Assembly (NCBI RefSeq): GCF_900110075.1
Contig: NZ_FOCJ01000013.1
Span: forward strand, 112,366 to 176,365
Length of the DNA: 64,000 nucleotides
From: Paenibacillus sp. OV219
GTDB lineage: Bacteria; Bacillota; Bacilli; Paenibacillales; Paenibacillaceae
Reading direction: 5' to 3'
Under the pieces are notes generated by a model that was not told the DNA's origin, did not search any database, and worked only from the letters and a program-made list of their open reading frames with translations. Position 1 is the first letter of the stretch; the number at the start of each line of letters is the position of its first letter. Below are positions 8,111 through 17,366 of this stretch, piece by piece. Both the position numbers and the translations under genes were made by a program.

Positions 8111-8563
8111 ATGTTACTCGATTCCATTAATTACGGAGCAGTTACAGTTACAGGCATCCTATCATTAGTGCTGGGTTTCCTGTGGATGGCGGTCATTTGG
8201 AAGAAACCGTATCAGCGCGACATGTATGGCAACACAGCTGACCGGACAGCGACGCCAAAGCCATCCAAGGCGGGTATGATTCAATCCTTCGTCCTGTACA
8301 TTCTAGTCTCGTTCGTCACGTCTATCACTTATGCGGTATGTTTGGAGCTATTCCGTTCAGGCGGACAAGCTTTCAACTATGATGGCGACAGCTTCGCGAA
8401 CGCGTTCTGGTTCACGATGCTGCTGACAGCAGGCTTCACGCTACCATTCACAGTAGGCAAGAAAGTGTGGCAGTTCAAGAGTTGGACGGTCGTTGCAGTC
8501 GATACATCGTATGAAGTGGTACGGTTCACGATGCTGCTGCTAATCTTCTGGAACTGGTCGTAA
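8111..8563 (+). CDS. DUF1761 four-helix membrane protein
   Basis: A 150-residue integral membrane protein with four hydrophobic segments (roughly residues 8-30, 58-80, 98-118, 132-148). It has the spacing and motifs of DUF1761 (VLGFLWMAVIWKK near the N-terminus). Molecular function of the family is unknown. The ATG follows AAAAGGGG. It is expressed alone from a consensus promoter overlapped by two operator-like palindromes and is followed by its own terminator, so it looks like a single repressor-controlled gene. Confidence 0.85.
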   Translation: MLLDSINYGAVTVTGILSLVLGFLWMAVIWKKPYQRDMYGNTADRTATPKPSKAGMIQSFVLYILVSFVTSITYAVCLELFRSGGQAFNYDGDSFANAFWFTMLLTAGFTLPFTVGKKVWQFKSWTVVAVDTSYEVVRFTMLLLIFWNWS

Positions 8564-8601
8564 GCACCTAACACGCGAACAACCCGCACATTCAAGTAAC
8601 A

Positions 8602-8633
8602 AACCCGGTAAGCCCACAAGCTGCCGGGTTTTC
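8602..8633 (+). terminator. Intrinsic terminator after the DUF1761 gene
   Basis: Stem AACCCGG / CCGGGTT with a 15-base loop followed by TTTTC. Confidence 0.7.
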
Positions 8634-8663
8634 TCATGCACATGCACATACCCATATATTTAC

Positions 8664-8990
8664 TCATCCTCTAGGCGCCCACAACATGACGGACACACCA
8701 AGGATACAAATCCCCGCACCAAGCCAATCATAGAAGTCAGGCGATTTTCTATCGACGAGCCAGCCCCACAGCACAGCAAGTATGATGAATACGCCGCCGT
8801 AAGCTGCATAGACCCGCCCAAACGAAGGGAAGTTCTGCCACGTTGGAATGATGCCATACAAAACAAGAATGATACTCCCAGCCAAGCCGAAGGACCACGA
8901 TCGAGATTCCCTCAGCCATTGCCAGACCAAGTATCCGCCGCCGATTTCGGCCAGTCCCGCCAGAAGGAATAAAGCAATTGCGAGTAGCAT
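8664..8990 (-). CDS. ynfA: UPF0060 / YnfA family small membrane protein
   Basis: A 108-residue four-helix protein of exactly the usual YnfA length, starting [20 protein letters not shown] and ending [16 protein letters not shown]. An in-frame ATG 45 codons upstream would add a non-homologous tail and lacks support. The chosen ATG follows GGAAAGG. Family knowledge: UPF0060 proteins resemble small multidrug resistance transporters in size and fold, but a transport substrate is not firmly established. The gene stands alone and faces the DUF1761 gene. Confidence 0.9.
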   Translation of the reverse strand: MLLAIALFLLAGLAEIGGGYLVWQWLRESRSWSFGLAGSIILVLYGIIPTWQNFPSFGRVYAAYGGVFIILAVLWGWLVDRKSPDFYDWLGAGICILGVSVMLWAPRG

Positions 8991-9313
8991 ACGATTCAAT
9001 CCTTTCCATAGATTACCTCTGCACGTAGTATAGCCCGTACGGACAAACGAAGTAAATGTAGCAGGATTGAGAGCACCGATAATTGAAATAGTAAGAACCA
9101 CATCCACGTCACACATATGATCCATCCAACCTTTTCCAATTCACGGCATGAAACAGGTGCTCATAGCCGCACAAATGTCTCTTTTAACAATAAATACGGT
9201 CCAATTCAGCTTTTACGCACGAACCTGCATGAAAAGTCTATATCGAATCTTAAGGGACGCATGCTACATTGCAGATGTCAGGGTCACCTGAACATTGCTT
9301 AAGGGGGGTTCAC
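8991..9313. other. Gene-free region between ynfA and the sugar-binding protein gene
   Basis: This 323-base stretch must contain divergent promoters for ynfA and the ABC importer. I see no convincing -35/-10 pair, riboswitch signature or conserved ORF. It ends with AAGGGGGG, the ribosome site of the lipoprotein gene. Confidence 0.5.
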
Positions 9314-11005
9314 ATGTTGCGTAATTCCAATCATGTGAAGAGATCGAGAGTGAACAAGAAAGTATCAACAATAGTCATGGCTATTCTGATACTCGCTCTT
9401 GTTGGCTGCTCGAGTAATTCGAACAATAATACGAGTACTAATAACGCCGCCTCAAGTAACACAACAACGAATGACAGCACGACCGCAACAACGAATGATT
9501 CGACAACCACAAACGATACGGCAGCAACTACGGACAATTCCACGACAACGACGACTGAGCCTCCAATGGAAATCAACTGGCATGGTAACTTCCAATTAGA
9601 TTCACTTCTTCCAGATAGCTACGTACAGAAGATTATTGAAGAGAAATTCAATGTAAAAATTAACTTCGTATCAGCGAAGATGGACAAACTCAACCTGCTC
9701 GCAGCTTCCGGCGATCTCCCGGACGTTATGCGTATCGCCGATCCGAAGGACGTCGCAGCGCTGGGCAGCTCTGGCGTATTGCTCGAGCTTCCGAAAGAAC
9801 TGCTCTCCACAGAGATGCCTGACGTAACAAGCTCAATCGATAAGGTTGATCCAGGTCTCTGGGGCTTGACGAACGTGAACGGCACAAACTACGCAATTCC
9901 TCAATACCTCGCTGTTGTTCCTTGGGACTCAGGCATGGCTTGGCGCAAAGATGTGCTTGCTGATGCAGGCATCACAACAGTTCCACAATCTGTTGCTGAT
10001 TATGACAGCGCATTCAAGACGATCAAGTCCAAAGAGAAGGATATTCTCAAGGCTACAAAAGCAACGTCCAAGAAGCTCTACATGTTCAGCGGCGCTGATA
10101 TTCAATATCCATGGAATGCCTATACATGGTTGTTCGGCGCTTACGGCTCGATGCCTGGCACATGGCAGCTGGATGCAAACGGCAATATTGCACGCGCTGA
10201 GACGCTGCCTGGTACAAGAGATGCGCTTGTTAAGCTCAATGAGTGGTATAAAGCCGGTTACATCGACCCTGCCTTCGTAACGGACAAAGGCGACCAAATG
10301 GATGCCAAATATGCACAAGGCGCTTATGCGATGACGACTAAAGGTATTGACGGAATTACAAGTCCGAACCCGGACTCGCTTCAGAAGGTAAATGCAGATG
10401 TACAGTATGACTTCACGAAAGCACCGACAGGTACAAACGGCGAGCAAGGTGTTTGGTCGTGGGGCAAGCGTCAAAACTTCATTGCATTCTCCGCGAAGCT
10501 GAAGGATCAGCCTGAGAAAGTAAACAAAATTCTTGAAATTATGAATGCAGTCGCAACAGATGACAGCCTCTTCTTGACAACGCACTATGGTGAAGAAGGC
10601 AAGTCCTACAAGCTTGATAACGGCATTCCTGTTGTCACTCCTCCGTATGACAACGACAAATCGCCTGAATCGAATGCGCTCGGAACTGGCGGCCCGAACG
10701 GCGGTTTGTTCGGACCATTCGGCTCGATCGATATCGTGAAGAAGTTTACAAATCCTCAGATGGTTGACGCATGGCAGACTTACTATGCAGGCAAGCCAGA
10801 TGTTCTGTTCATGCTGCCGCTTCCATCGACGGCAAGCACGGATCAACGGATTCAAGACAAATGGAATGAAACGTTCATTAAGATCGTAATCGGTGAAGCA
10901 CCAATCTCCGCATATGACGACTTCCTGAAGTGGTTCGACGCAAACGGCGGCGCACAGCTGACGAAAGAAGCGAATGATCTGTACACGACAAGCTTCAAGA
11001 AATAA
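9314..11005 (+). CDS. Sugar ABC transporter substrate-binding lipoprotein (LplA-like)
   Basis: A 563-residue extracellular solute-binding protein. Residues 1-32 are a lipoprotein signal with lipobox LALVGC and lipidated Cys32. Next comes a ~55-residue linker made almost only of Thr, Asn, Ser, Asp and Ala, then the binding domain opening with MEINWHGNFQLDSLLPDSY. Size and layout match the large family-1 binding proteins of LplABC-type oligosaccharide importers. The start follows AAGGGGGGTTCAC; a further upstream ATG is rejected for lack of a ribosome site. Two LplB/LplC-type permease genes follow. No ATPase gene is present, so a shared MsmK/UgpC-type ATPase elsewhere is expected. The adjacent GH36 enzyme suggests alpha-galactosides as ligand. 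Confidence 0.92.
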   Translation: MLRNSNHVKRSRVNKKVSTIVMAILILALVGCSSNSNNNTSTNNAASSNTTTNDSTTATTNDSTTTNDTAATTDNSTTTTTEPPMEINWHGNFQLDSLLPDSYVQKIIEEKFNVKINFVSAKMDKLNLLAASGDLPDVMRIADPKDVAALGSSGVLLELPKELLSTEMPDVTSSIDKVDPGLWGLTNVNGTNYAIPQYLAVVPWDSGMAWRKDVLADAGITTVPQSVADYDSAFKTIKSKEKDILKATKATSKKLYMFSGADIQYPWNAYTWLFGAYGSMPGTWQLDANGNIARAETLPGTRDALVKLNEWYKAGYIDPAFVTDKGDQMDAKYAQGAYAMTTKGIDGITSPNPDSLQKVNADVQYDFTKAPTGTNGEQGVWSWGKRQNFIAFSAKLKDQPEKVNKILEIMNAVATDDSLFLTTHYGEEGKSYKLDNGIPVVTPPYDNDKSPESNALGTGGPNGGLFGPFGSIDIVKKFTNPQMVDAWQTYYAGKPDVLFMLPLPSTASTDQRIQDKWNETFIKIVIGEAPISAYDDFLKWFDANGGAQLTKEANDLYTTSFKK

Positions 11006-11028
11006 GAAATAAGAAATAAGAAGCAAGC

Positions 11029-11065
11029 AGGAAGACTTCCCGGCGCTTCAAGGTGAAGTCTTCCT
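11029..11065 (+). terminator. Intercistronic stem-loop after the binding-protein gene
   Basis: Perfect 11-bp stem AGGAAGACTTC / GAAGTCTTCCT with a 15-base loop, preceded by three AATAAG-type direct repeats and followed only by a T-poor tail. Such elements often act as partial terminators or RNA-stabilising hairpins that give more binding protein than permease. Confidence 0.55.
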
Positions 11066-11110
11066 GTCTTCCTTTCGCGTTACTAACATGTTCAAGGAAA
11101 GGAGCAGGAC

Positions 11111-12085
11111 ATGGAAATTGCAAAAGAGTACAAAGCAGCAACCAAAGCGAGGGCGATTCGTTCCAAGCCGACATTCTTGCAGTCGCTTCGAAGCCTAGTG
11201 AAGCATTGGCAGCTGAGCTTGATGCTGCTTCCCGTCGTCGCTGCATTTCTCATCTTCAGTTATTTTCCGCTCCTATGGCTCCTAATCGCATTCAAGGACT
11301 ATAACATTGGCAAAGGATTATGGGGCAGTCCATGGGTTGGCTGGAAGCACTTCCATATGATCTTCACCTATCCCGATATGCTTCAGCTCATTCGCAATAC
11401 CGTTTTCATTAGTTTACTTAATCTTGGCTTCGGCTTCCCGGCAGCGATCCTATTCGCTCTGATGCTCAATGAAATTAAACATTCAGCCTTTAAAAGAACG
11501 GTGCAGACATTGACGTACTTGCCGTATTTTATCCCTTGGACCATTATGGCCGGCTTCATCCTGCTGCTGTTCTCGGTCGACGGCCTTATTAATAATGTAT
11601 TAGTCGATTACTTCGGTCTCGATCCTAAGAACTTCCTCACCAACAATACATCGTTTATCCAATTGCTTATCGGCTCGGCGATCTGGAAGGGGATGGGGTG
11701 GAGCTCAATTATCTATCTCGCTGCAATCGCCGGTGTGAATCCGCAGCTCTATGAAGCTGCACACATTGATGGCGCATCCCGCTTGCAGCGTATCGTCTCG
11801 ATTACAATCCCGTCGATTGCGCCGGTCATCGGTATTACGTTTATTTTGCAGGTTGGGGGACTGATGTCATCGAACTTCGATCAAATTTACAACATGTATA
11901 ACGCACAAGTGTACAAAGTGGCGGATGTTATCGACACCTTCGTCGTTCGTATGGGCGTTACGCAGATGCAGTACAGCATCACAACCGCGATGGGGTTATT
12001 CAAAGGTGTAGTCGGCTTCATTCTCATCATTCTCAGCAACTATATTATTCGGAAGACGAGCGATTCGGAGAATTCACTTTGGTAG
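11111..12085 (+). CDS. Sugar ABC transporter permease, LplB type
   Basis: A 324-residue permease with six hydrophobic helices after a basic ~35-residue N-terminal tail. The ATPase-contact (EAA) loop reads YEAAHIDGASRLQRIVSITIPSI, typical of the first permease of sugar importers. The ATG follows AAAGGAG at good spacing. It sits 105 bases after the binding-protein gene and 16 before the second permease, so the three form one operon. Confidence 0.93.
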   Translation: MEIAKEYKAATKARAIRSKPTFLQSLRSLVKHWQLSLMLLPVVAAFLIFSYFPLLWLLIAFKDYNIGKGLWGSPWVGWKHFHMIFTYPDMLQLIRNTVFISLLNLGFGFPAAILFALMLNEIKHSAFKRTVQTLTYLPYFIPWTIMAGFILLLFSVDGLINNVLVDYFGLDPKNFLTNNTSFIQLLIGSAIWKGMGWSSIIYLAAIAGVNPQLYEAAHIDGASRLQRIVSITIPSIAPVIGITFILQVGGLMSSNFDQIYNMYNAQVYKVADVIDTFVVRMGVTQMQYSITTAMGLFKGVVGFILIILSNYIIRKTSDSENSLW

Positions 12086-12101
12086 GAGGAGGGATGAGGC
12101 G

Positions 12102-12971
12102 ATGCTGAACAAGAAGATGAACGTCTTCGATTATTTGAACTATCTGTTTATGACACTGCTATGCTTGACGATGATTTACCCGTTTCTGCATACATTCTCC
12201 TTATCCTTCAGTGATCCGATCGAGGCGAGTAAAGGCGGATTCATGTTCTGGCCGCGAGGCTTCCAGCTGGATACGTATAAGGGGCTGCTTAAAGATACGC
12301 TATTCTGGCGCAGTTACCTGAATATCGCGGCAGTAACGGCAATCGGGGTCGTCGGCTGCTTGTTCCTCACCTCCTGCGCTTCCTATGTCTTGTCGCTGCC
12401 GCACTATCCGTTCCGCCGTTTCTTCACTATGTTTATCGTCTTCACGATGTTCTTCTCAGGTGGGATCATTCCAAGCTACTTGCTGACGAAGGACCTACAC
12501 CTTATGAATACATGGATTCCGCTCTGGGTTCCAGGTCTTGTCGCCGCCTTCAATATTATTCTGCTCATCAATTTCTTCAAGCAGATTCCGAGCGAGGTCA
12601 GGGAGGCCGCGGTTATCGACGGAGCCTCTGACTTTGCGATCTTCACCCGAATCGTGCTTCCGCTCTCGAAGCCCGTGCTTGCAACGGTGGCACTCTTCCT
12701 CGCGGTTATGTTCTGGAATGATTGGTTCACACCTTACTTATATTTAAATGACACCGATAAGTACACGCTGCCGCTCATTCTGAAGAAATACGTCGTGAAT
12801 AGCGAAATAGACGGCCTGTCCGGCTTCGTTAAAGCGACGAATAGTCAGGTGTTGCCAAGCCAAGTACGCTCTACTGTTATTCTGGTGGGCATTCTGCCGA
12901 CGCTGCTTATTTATCCGTTTATCCAGAAATATTTTGTCAAAGGGGTTACGCTCGGATCGTTAAAAGGTTAG
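12102..12971 (+). CDS. Sugar ABC transporter permease, LplC type
   Basis: A 289-residue permease with six transmembrane helices. The EAA loop is REAAVIDGASDFAIFTRIVLPLSKP, and the C-terminus ends FVKGVTLGSLKG, the usual carbohydrate permease tail. The ATG follows GGAGGAGGG. It pairs with the LplB-type protein to form the membrane channel. Confidence 0.94.
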   Translation: MLNKKMNVFDYLNYLFMTLLCLTMIYPFLHTFSLSFSDPIEASKGGFMFWPRGFQLDTYKGLLKDTLFWRSYLNIAAVTAIGVVGCLFLTSCASYVLSLPHYPFRRFFTMFIVFTMFFSGGIIPSYLLTKDLHLMNTWIPLWVPGLVAAFNIILLINFFKQIPSEVREAAVIDGASDFAIFTRIVLPLSKPVLATVALFLAVMFWNDWFTPYLYLNDTDKYTLPLILKKYVVNSEIDGLSGFVKATNSQVLPSQVRSTVILVGILPTLLIYPFIQKYFVKGVTLGSLKG

Positions 12972-13065
12972 TTTCTTGGTTCAAAGTGGTGGGGAGATCG
13001 ACGCTTTAGTCGGTCTTCCTATAGCTGTTTTTACGATAAAGTATAGATATGGAAGGGGTCTAATC

Positions 13066-15333
13066 ATGAAGCTCAAGTCCCGCTGGTTCCAAAATATATA
13101 CGCCAAGCTGCTTCTAATTCTACTAAGCATCGCGATTATCCCTTCTCTAATTTCCAGTGTGTTCTCTTACCAAATTTCGATTACGAATGCGAAACATCAG
13201 AGCGAGAATTATAGCGAGCAGCTGCTGACACAAATTGCGAGTAGCAACGATGTTACTTTCGAGCAGATGCGCTCCTTTATATACGAAATCATGATCAATT
13301 TCAGCTACTACAGCGATGTGATGGCGAAGACGCCATACTCTTCAGCCTTTCTTGACGTTCGCATCGCGCTTGATCGGAAGCGGCAGGCGTATCAGAAACA
13401 TATTAAGAACTTCGCTATTATTGATCTCGCCTCGAAGAAGGTCATTACTTCGGTTGGCGGAATCTCGATCTACGGGATGGATGATTATCGGAATCAAGTC
13501 GATAAGAACCTGATGCAGATGGTGACGCAGAAGGATGATAATTTGCAGTCCAATGAGCTGGTCCTTCGTCCGACAGCTGACAACCAGCAGGTGCTGACAT
13601 ATATCTTCAAATATGGACCCACCGCGTCCGTAAAAGGGTTCATCGCTGTAGACGTCGATGCGAGCAGCATTACGCATCCGGTGCAGGCAGGCGAATACGG
13701 CAGCTTATTCGTTCGCAATTCCAAGGGACTGATGTTGTCCGATCAGAACTTGAGCATGTTTCAAGCGAGTCAAGATCCGAGTACAAAAAAAGACTATGTC
13801 GTTATTTCGCAGCGATCAGCATCTTCCGGCCTGCAATATGATTACGTCATACCGAAGCATGCTCTGACGAAGAGCAGTGATCGCGTATTGAACAGTATTC
13901 TGTTCATCAGCTTGGGGTTGGTCGTGCTTGGCGCGCTTGCAGCATGGATGAGCTCGAAGAACATTTACACGCCGCTGAGGAACTTGCTTGGCTATATACG
14001 TGGCATGAATGGCGATTCGCTGGCGACGGCGCCGAATATGAACGAAATCAATTACTTGGAGCAGGCGTTCACCCGTATGAACCAAGAAAATAAGACATAC
14101 CTCAATATGATTCGCAGCAACCAGAATGTGTTCAAGCAGCGTCAGCTGGCGTTGCTGCTAACTGGTGATATGGCTGGCTACCAGTCGCTCGAAGTGCCGA
14201 GCAAGCTGCGACTGCAATTCCCGCATGACCGCTTCCTTGTCATGACGGTCGAGATCGAAGATGTGAATGCGTTCAAGGCGAAGTACACGCAGCTTGAGCA
14301 GCAGCTGTTATATTTTGCAGTGGAGAATATTACGGAGGAAGTGCTAGGAGAGCAGGGAGCTGCGGTGGCCGGACATCTTGAGCCTTACCGACTTGCTGTC
14401 GTCTTCAATTACAGCTCTGAGCGTACCGATCATGAGCAGCATATTGAACTGTGCAAGCAGCTGAAGAACCAGATCGTCGGCTACTTGCATCTGTCGGTCA
14501 GCATCGGCATTAGCGAGCCGGCAAGCGCTGTTCACGAGATCAAGTCATGCTACGATCAGGCGATTCGGGCAATTTCGTATAATGTGTATTTTGGCAAAAG
14601 CAGTATCATCCACTATCCGAGCGTCGCGCAGATGGATAACCATCTTATGTTCGACTCGAATTCGATTCAATGGAACGTGGTCAAGGAGCAGATTAAGATT
14701 CACTTCCGCATGAATGAGTGGGAGAGAATCGAGGCTACACTGACCGAAATGATCCACAAAGTATCGTACATCGGCATTACAAAGTCGGATGTGCAGTATA
14801 TTTTCTTGCAATACGTGGCTAGTCTCTCAGATCTGTGTGTGGAGTTCTCGCTGCAGCTGTCGGATGTGTTCGGCAAGCATTTCTATATCAACGAGAGTGC
14901 GGCGACGCTATCCACGATGGAAGAGTTGAAGCTGCAGATGATGACGATGGCGAAGCGGCTCTATGAGAAGCTAGGCGAGAAGAAGACGCATATCCATACG
15001 GAGATGATCGAGCAGCTATTGCACTATATTGAGGAGCATATTGAGGAAAATATTACGCTAGAGTCGATTGCGGAGAAGGTGTATATGCATCCCGCTTACC
15101 TCAGCCGGATCTGCAAGACGGTGACTGGGCTTAGCTTAGGAGAGCAAATTGTGCTCGCCAAGATTAATAAGGCGAAGAGTCTGCTCGTTCACAGTGACGA
15201 TAAAGTCGGGGATATCTCGGAGCGGCTTGGTTATACCACCCCGAGAGCGTTCTATCGGATATTCAAGGATTATACAGGCTTTACGCCGAGCGACTTCCGG
15301 AAGCGGGAAGGGCTGAAGAGTATTACGGAGTAA
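13066..15333 (+). CDS. Membrane-bound AraC-family sensor-regulator
   Basis: A 755-residue one-component receptor. A first transmembrane helix near residues 13-35 and a second near 277-297 flank an extracytoplasmic sensor of ~240 residues. A cytoplasmic linker follows, and residues ~647-750 hold a two-HTH AraC domain (LESIAEKVYMHPAYLSRICK, VGDISERLGYTTPRAFYRIF). This design is common in Paenibacillus beside LplABC importers, where it senses extracellular sugars or the loaded binding protein and activates the operon. The start at ATG after GGAAGGGG places the first helix correctly; an in-frame GTG 30 codons upstream adds no homologous sequence. It is the last plus-strand gene of the importer cluster. 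Confidence 0.9.
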   Translation: MKLKSRWFQNIYAKLLLILLSIAIIPSLISSVFSYQISITNAKHQSENYSEQLLTQIASSNDVTFEQMRSFIYEIMINFSYYSDVMAKTPYSSAFLDVRIALDRKRQAYQKHIKNFAIIDLASKKVITSVGGISIYGMDDYRNQVDKNLMQMVTQKDDNLQSNELVLRPTADNQQVLTYIFKYGPTASVKGFIAVDVDASSITHPVQAGEYGSLFVRNSKGLMLSDQNLSMFQASQDPSTKKDYVVISQRSASSGLQYDYVIPKHALTKSSDRVLNSILFISLGLVVLGALAAWMSSKNIYTPLRNLLGYIRGMNGDSLATAPNMNEINYLEQAFTRMNQENKTYLNMIRSNQNVFKQRQLALLLTGDMAGYQSLEVPSKLRLQFPHDRFLVMTVEIEDVNAFKAKYTQLEQQLLYFAVENITEEVLGEQGAAVAGHLEPYRLAVVFNYSSERTDHEQHIELCKQLKNQIVGYLHLSVSIGISEPASAVHEIKSCYDQAIRAISYNVYFGKSSIIHYPSVAQMDNHLMFDSNSIQWNVVKEQIKIHFRMNEWERIEATLTEMIHKVSYIGITKSDVQYIFLQYVASLSDLCVEFSLQLSDVFGKHFYINESAATLSTMEELKLQMMTMAKRLYEKLGEKKTHIHTEMIEQLLHYIEEHIEENITLESIAEKVYMHPAYLSRICKTVTGLSLGEQIVLAKINKAKSLLVHSDDKVGDISERLGYTTPRAFYRIFKDYTGFTPSDFRKREGLKSITE

Positions 15334-15340
15334 ATTGGCG

Positions 15341-17140
15341 TTAGTTGGCCGTGATGATTGCGAGTCCGGCCGGCGGTACTGGAATCGCATGAATGCCCGG
15401 CGTGCAGCTTAGGGCGTACTCGGTAACGATGTGACCGAGGCAGTTCTTGATGGTGACCGTTGCTGTGGCACTTTGCTGCTGCGGGAGTTCAATGACGAGC
15501 CTACTTGTACATGTGCCGTTGATCAGTATGATCTGCGGCGGAAGTGGCTGACTTTCTGGCAGCGCGATAATAAGGTTCTCTTGATAAGAGGCGGCAATAT
15601 ACGTATTGCTGCCCGTTGCCGTTACGAGCGGGTAGAGCAGCTCCGGGTGATGAGGCGCAAGCTTGCCGCCTAGCAGCGTGCTGCGGTGCTCCTTCCAGAA
15701 CGCGAGCCAGAAAGCGACCATCTCAGCGTGCTGCTCAGGCAGAGTTGTGAGGCGCACGGAGATTTGCGGCACCGCGAATAGGACGTTGATTATTTGCAAC
15801 GCTGCACTCTCGACCGGCTCATCGGCATGCCACATAATCATGTCGGCGTGTGCGGCTGTGCTGCCGCAAAGCAGCCGGATATCGAGAGTGCGCATTCGGT
15901 TCTGAACCGCATCGTTCGGGCAATCCGCTGCCCGGAATAGATTGCCGTATTTGCGCATGAGCGGACTAATATAGTTCTGACGGAATTCGAGCATGATGTC
16001 AGGCTTGATGGCACTCAGCCGCGCAATGACCTCGCTGAGGAGCATATCCACAGCCTGTGCAACCGAAATGTCATCCCGGCCCTCAGCATTGCTAGGGTTC
16101 TCCTGCTCTGGTTGGTGGAACACATCGACAAAATCCAGCTTAAACCCATCAAGATCCCAATCTAGCAATGCTTTCTCGTAAACCTCGATTAAGTAGCTGC
16201 GAACCTCTGGATATCTCGGATCAAGGACCCCTGCATCCAAGTAGTCAATCGTATAGAGCAGCTTGTTCTCATATCGGACCCATGCCTCGCTATGCTTCCC
16301 GACAAACGGCACGGAATACCAGAGGATGTATTTCATGCCAAGCTTATGAATGTTCTCGACATGTGCTCGCATATCCGGAATTTTCTCCGCGCATACTTGC
16401 CAATCCCCGCAATACGCATAGCCTCGCGCATTATCCGCCGTCTGCCAGCCGTCATCGACGATGACCGTTTCACAGCCCAGCTTGCTTGCTGCTGCACATT
16501 GCTCCTCGACAGCCTCTGGTGAGAGATTCTGATGGAAGCTATACCATGTCGAATACATCGGCTGCGTAGCCGCAGGTGGTACCTTGGCAGGCTTGTTCTC
16601 CGGGAAGGTGCTCCACCAATCGCTTACGTGCTGGAGCGCTTCGTAGTAGGGGATGTGGCTGCGCATGTCGATTCTTAGTGTAGCTTCATAGTGGGAGATT
16701 GGCGTCGTTGGCGTGTCGAACATGGCGATGTAGCAGTGGAAGTAAGCAGATTCCTCATTTACGCCTGCATCATATTTAATGACATTAAGTACATCGGAGA
16801 AGGCAAAAGTAAGCCGATTGCCACCATCCCCGCTAAAGAGACAGCATACCGGAGCGGAATACGTTGATTTCGACTCGAACGGCTGCGACCAATCGGCGCG
16901 TAATCCTTTGTTATAAATGGCGGTCGGATGCCATTGACCCTGAACATCCACAATCGGCATCCGCCACTTGAGGCGAATCGGTGCTGGAACAGCCGCATTG
17001 TCTGAATGGATTCGGATATGGACAAGCTCGATGCCTGGCTCGTTCGACGGTTCCACGGTGAGCTCGGTGTGAAAGGGGCTCGTATCCTCGGCGTTATTTT
17101 CCAAGCGATAGTCGAATAATCCTGCTGCTTCTACTAGCAT
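15341..17140 (-). CDS. GH36-type alpha-galactosidase
   Basis: A 599-residue enzyme with an N-terminal beta-sandwich and a (beta/alpha)8 barrel. The barrel carries WYSFHQN near residue 205, VIVDDGWQ near 235 and the nucleophile motif GFKLDF with Asp336. Asp406 in RAADCPND is the likely acid/base. These are hallmarks of clan GH-D enzymes that release terminal alpha-galactose or related residues by a retaining mechanism. The protein is shorter than classical ~730-residue GH36 members and lacks a signal peptide, so it probably acts on imported oligosaccharides. It converges with the sensor-regulator gene (7-base gap) and is divergent from the six-hairpin glycosidase. Confidence 0.85.
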   Translation of the reverse strand: MLVEAAGLFDYRLENNAEDTSPFHTELTVEPSNEPGIELVHIRIHSDNAAVPAPIRLKWRMPIVDVQGQWHPTAIYNKGLRADWSQPFESKSTYSAPVCCLFSGDGGNRLTFAFSDVLNVIKYDAGVNEESAYFHCYIAMFDTPTTPISHYEATLRIDMRSHIPYYEALQHVSDWWSTFPENKPAKVPPAATQPMYSTWYSFHQNLSPEAVEEQCAAASKLGCETVIVDDGWQTADNARGYAYCGDWQVCAEKIPDMRAHVENIHKLGMKYILWYSVPFVGKHSEAWVRYENKLLYTIDYLDAGVLDPRYPEVRSYLIEVYEKALLDWDLDGFKLDFVDVFHQPEQENPSNAEGRDDISVAQAVDMLLSEVIARLSAIKPDIMLEFRQNYISPLMRKYGNLFRAADCPNDAVQNRMRTLDIRLLCGSTAAHADMIMWHADEPVESAALQIINVLFAVPQISVRLTTLPEQHAEMVAFWLAFWKEHRSTLLGGKLAPHHPELLYPLVTATGSNTYIAASYQENLIIALPESQPLPPQIILINGTCTSRLVIELPQQQSATATVTIKNCLGHIVTEYALSCTPGIHAIPVPPAGLAIITAN

Positions 17141-17366
17141 GACAATAGATTCCCTCCTTAGAATGGCTTACTTTCACTATAAGGCAAAGGCTGAGCAGCG
17201 ACTAGCGCGCATTGCACATAAAGGTGTTCGAATATGCTTAGCGACGATCGTTATGCCGGATTAGACCACCTATATGCGGAATAGTCACTTTGTTCGGATG
17301 GTGCCGCTTTGATACGGTCTAAGTAGTAAACTTCTTTACACTCGGACTGGGAGATGATGATAAGAG

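Noticed and set aside
9117..9302. 61-codon gene upstream of the binding protein
   Set aside because: No ribosome site, no hydrophobic or family pattern, and unlikely codon use.
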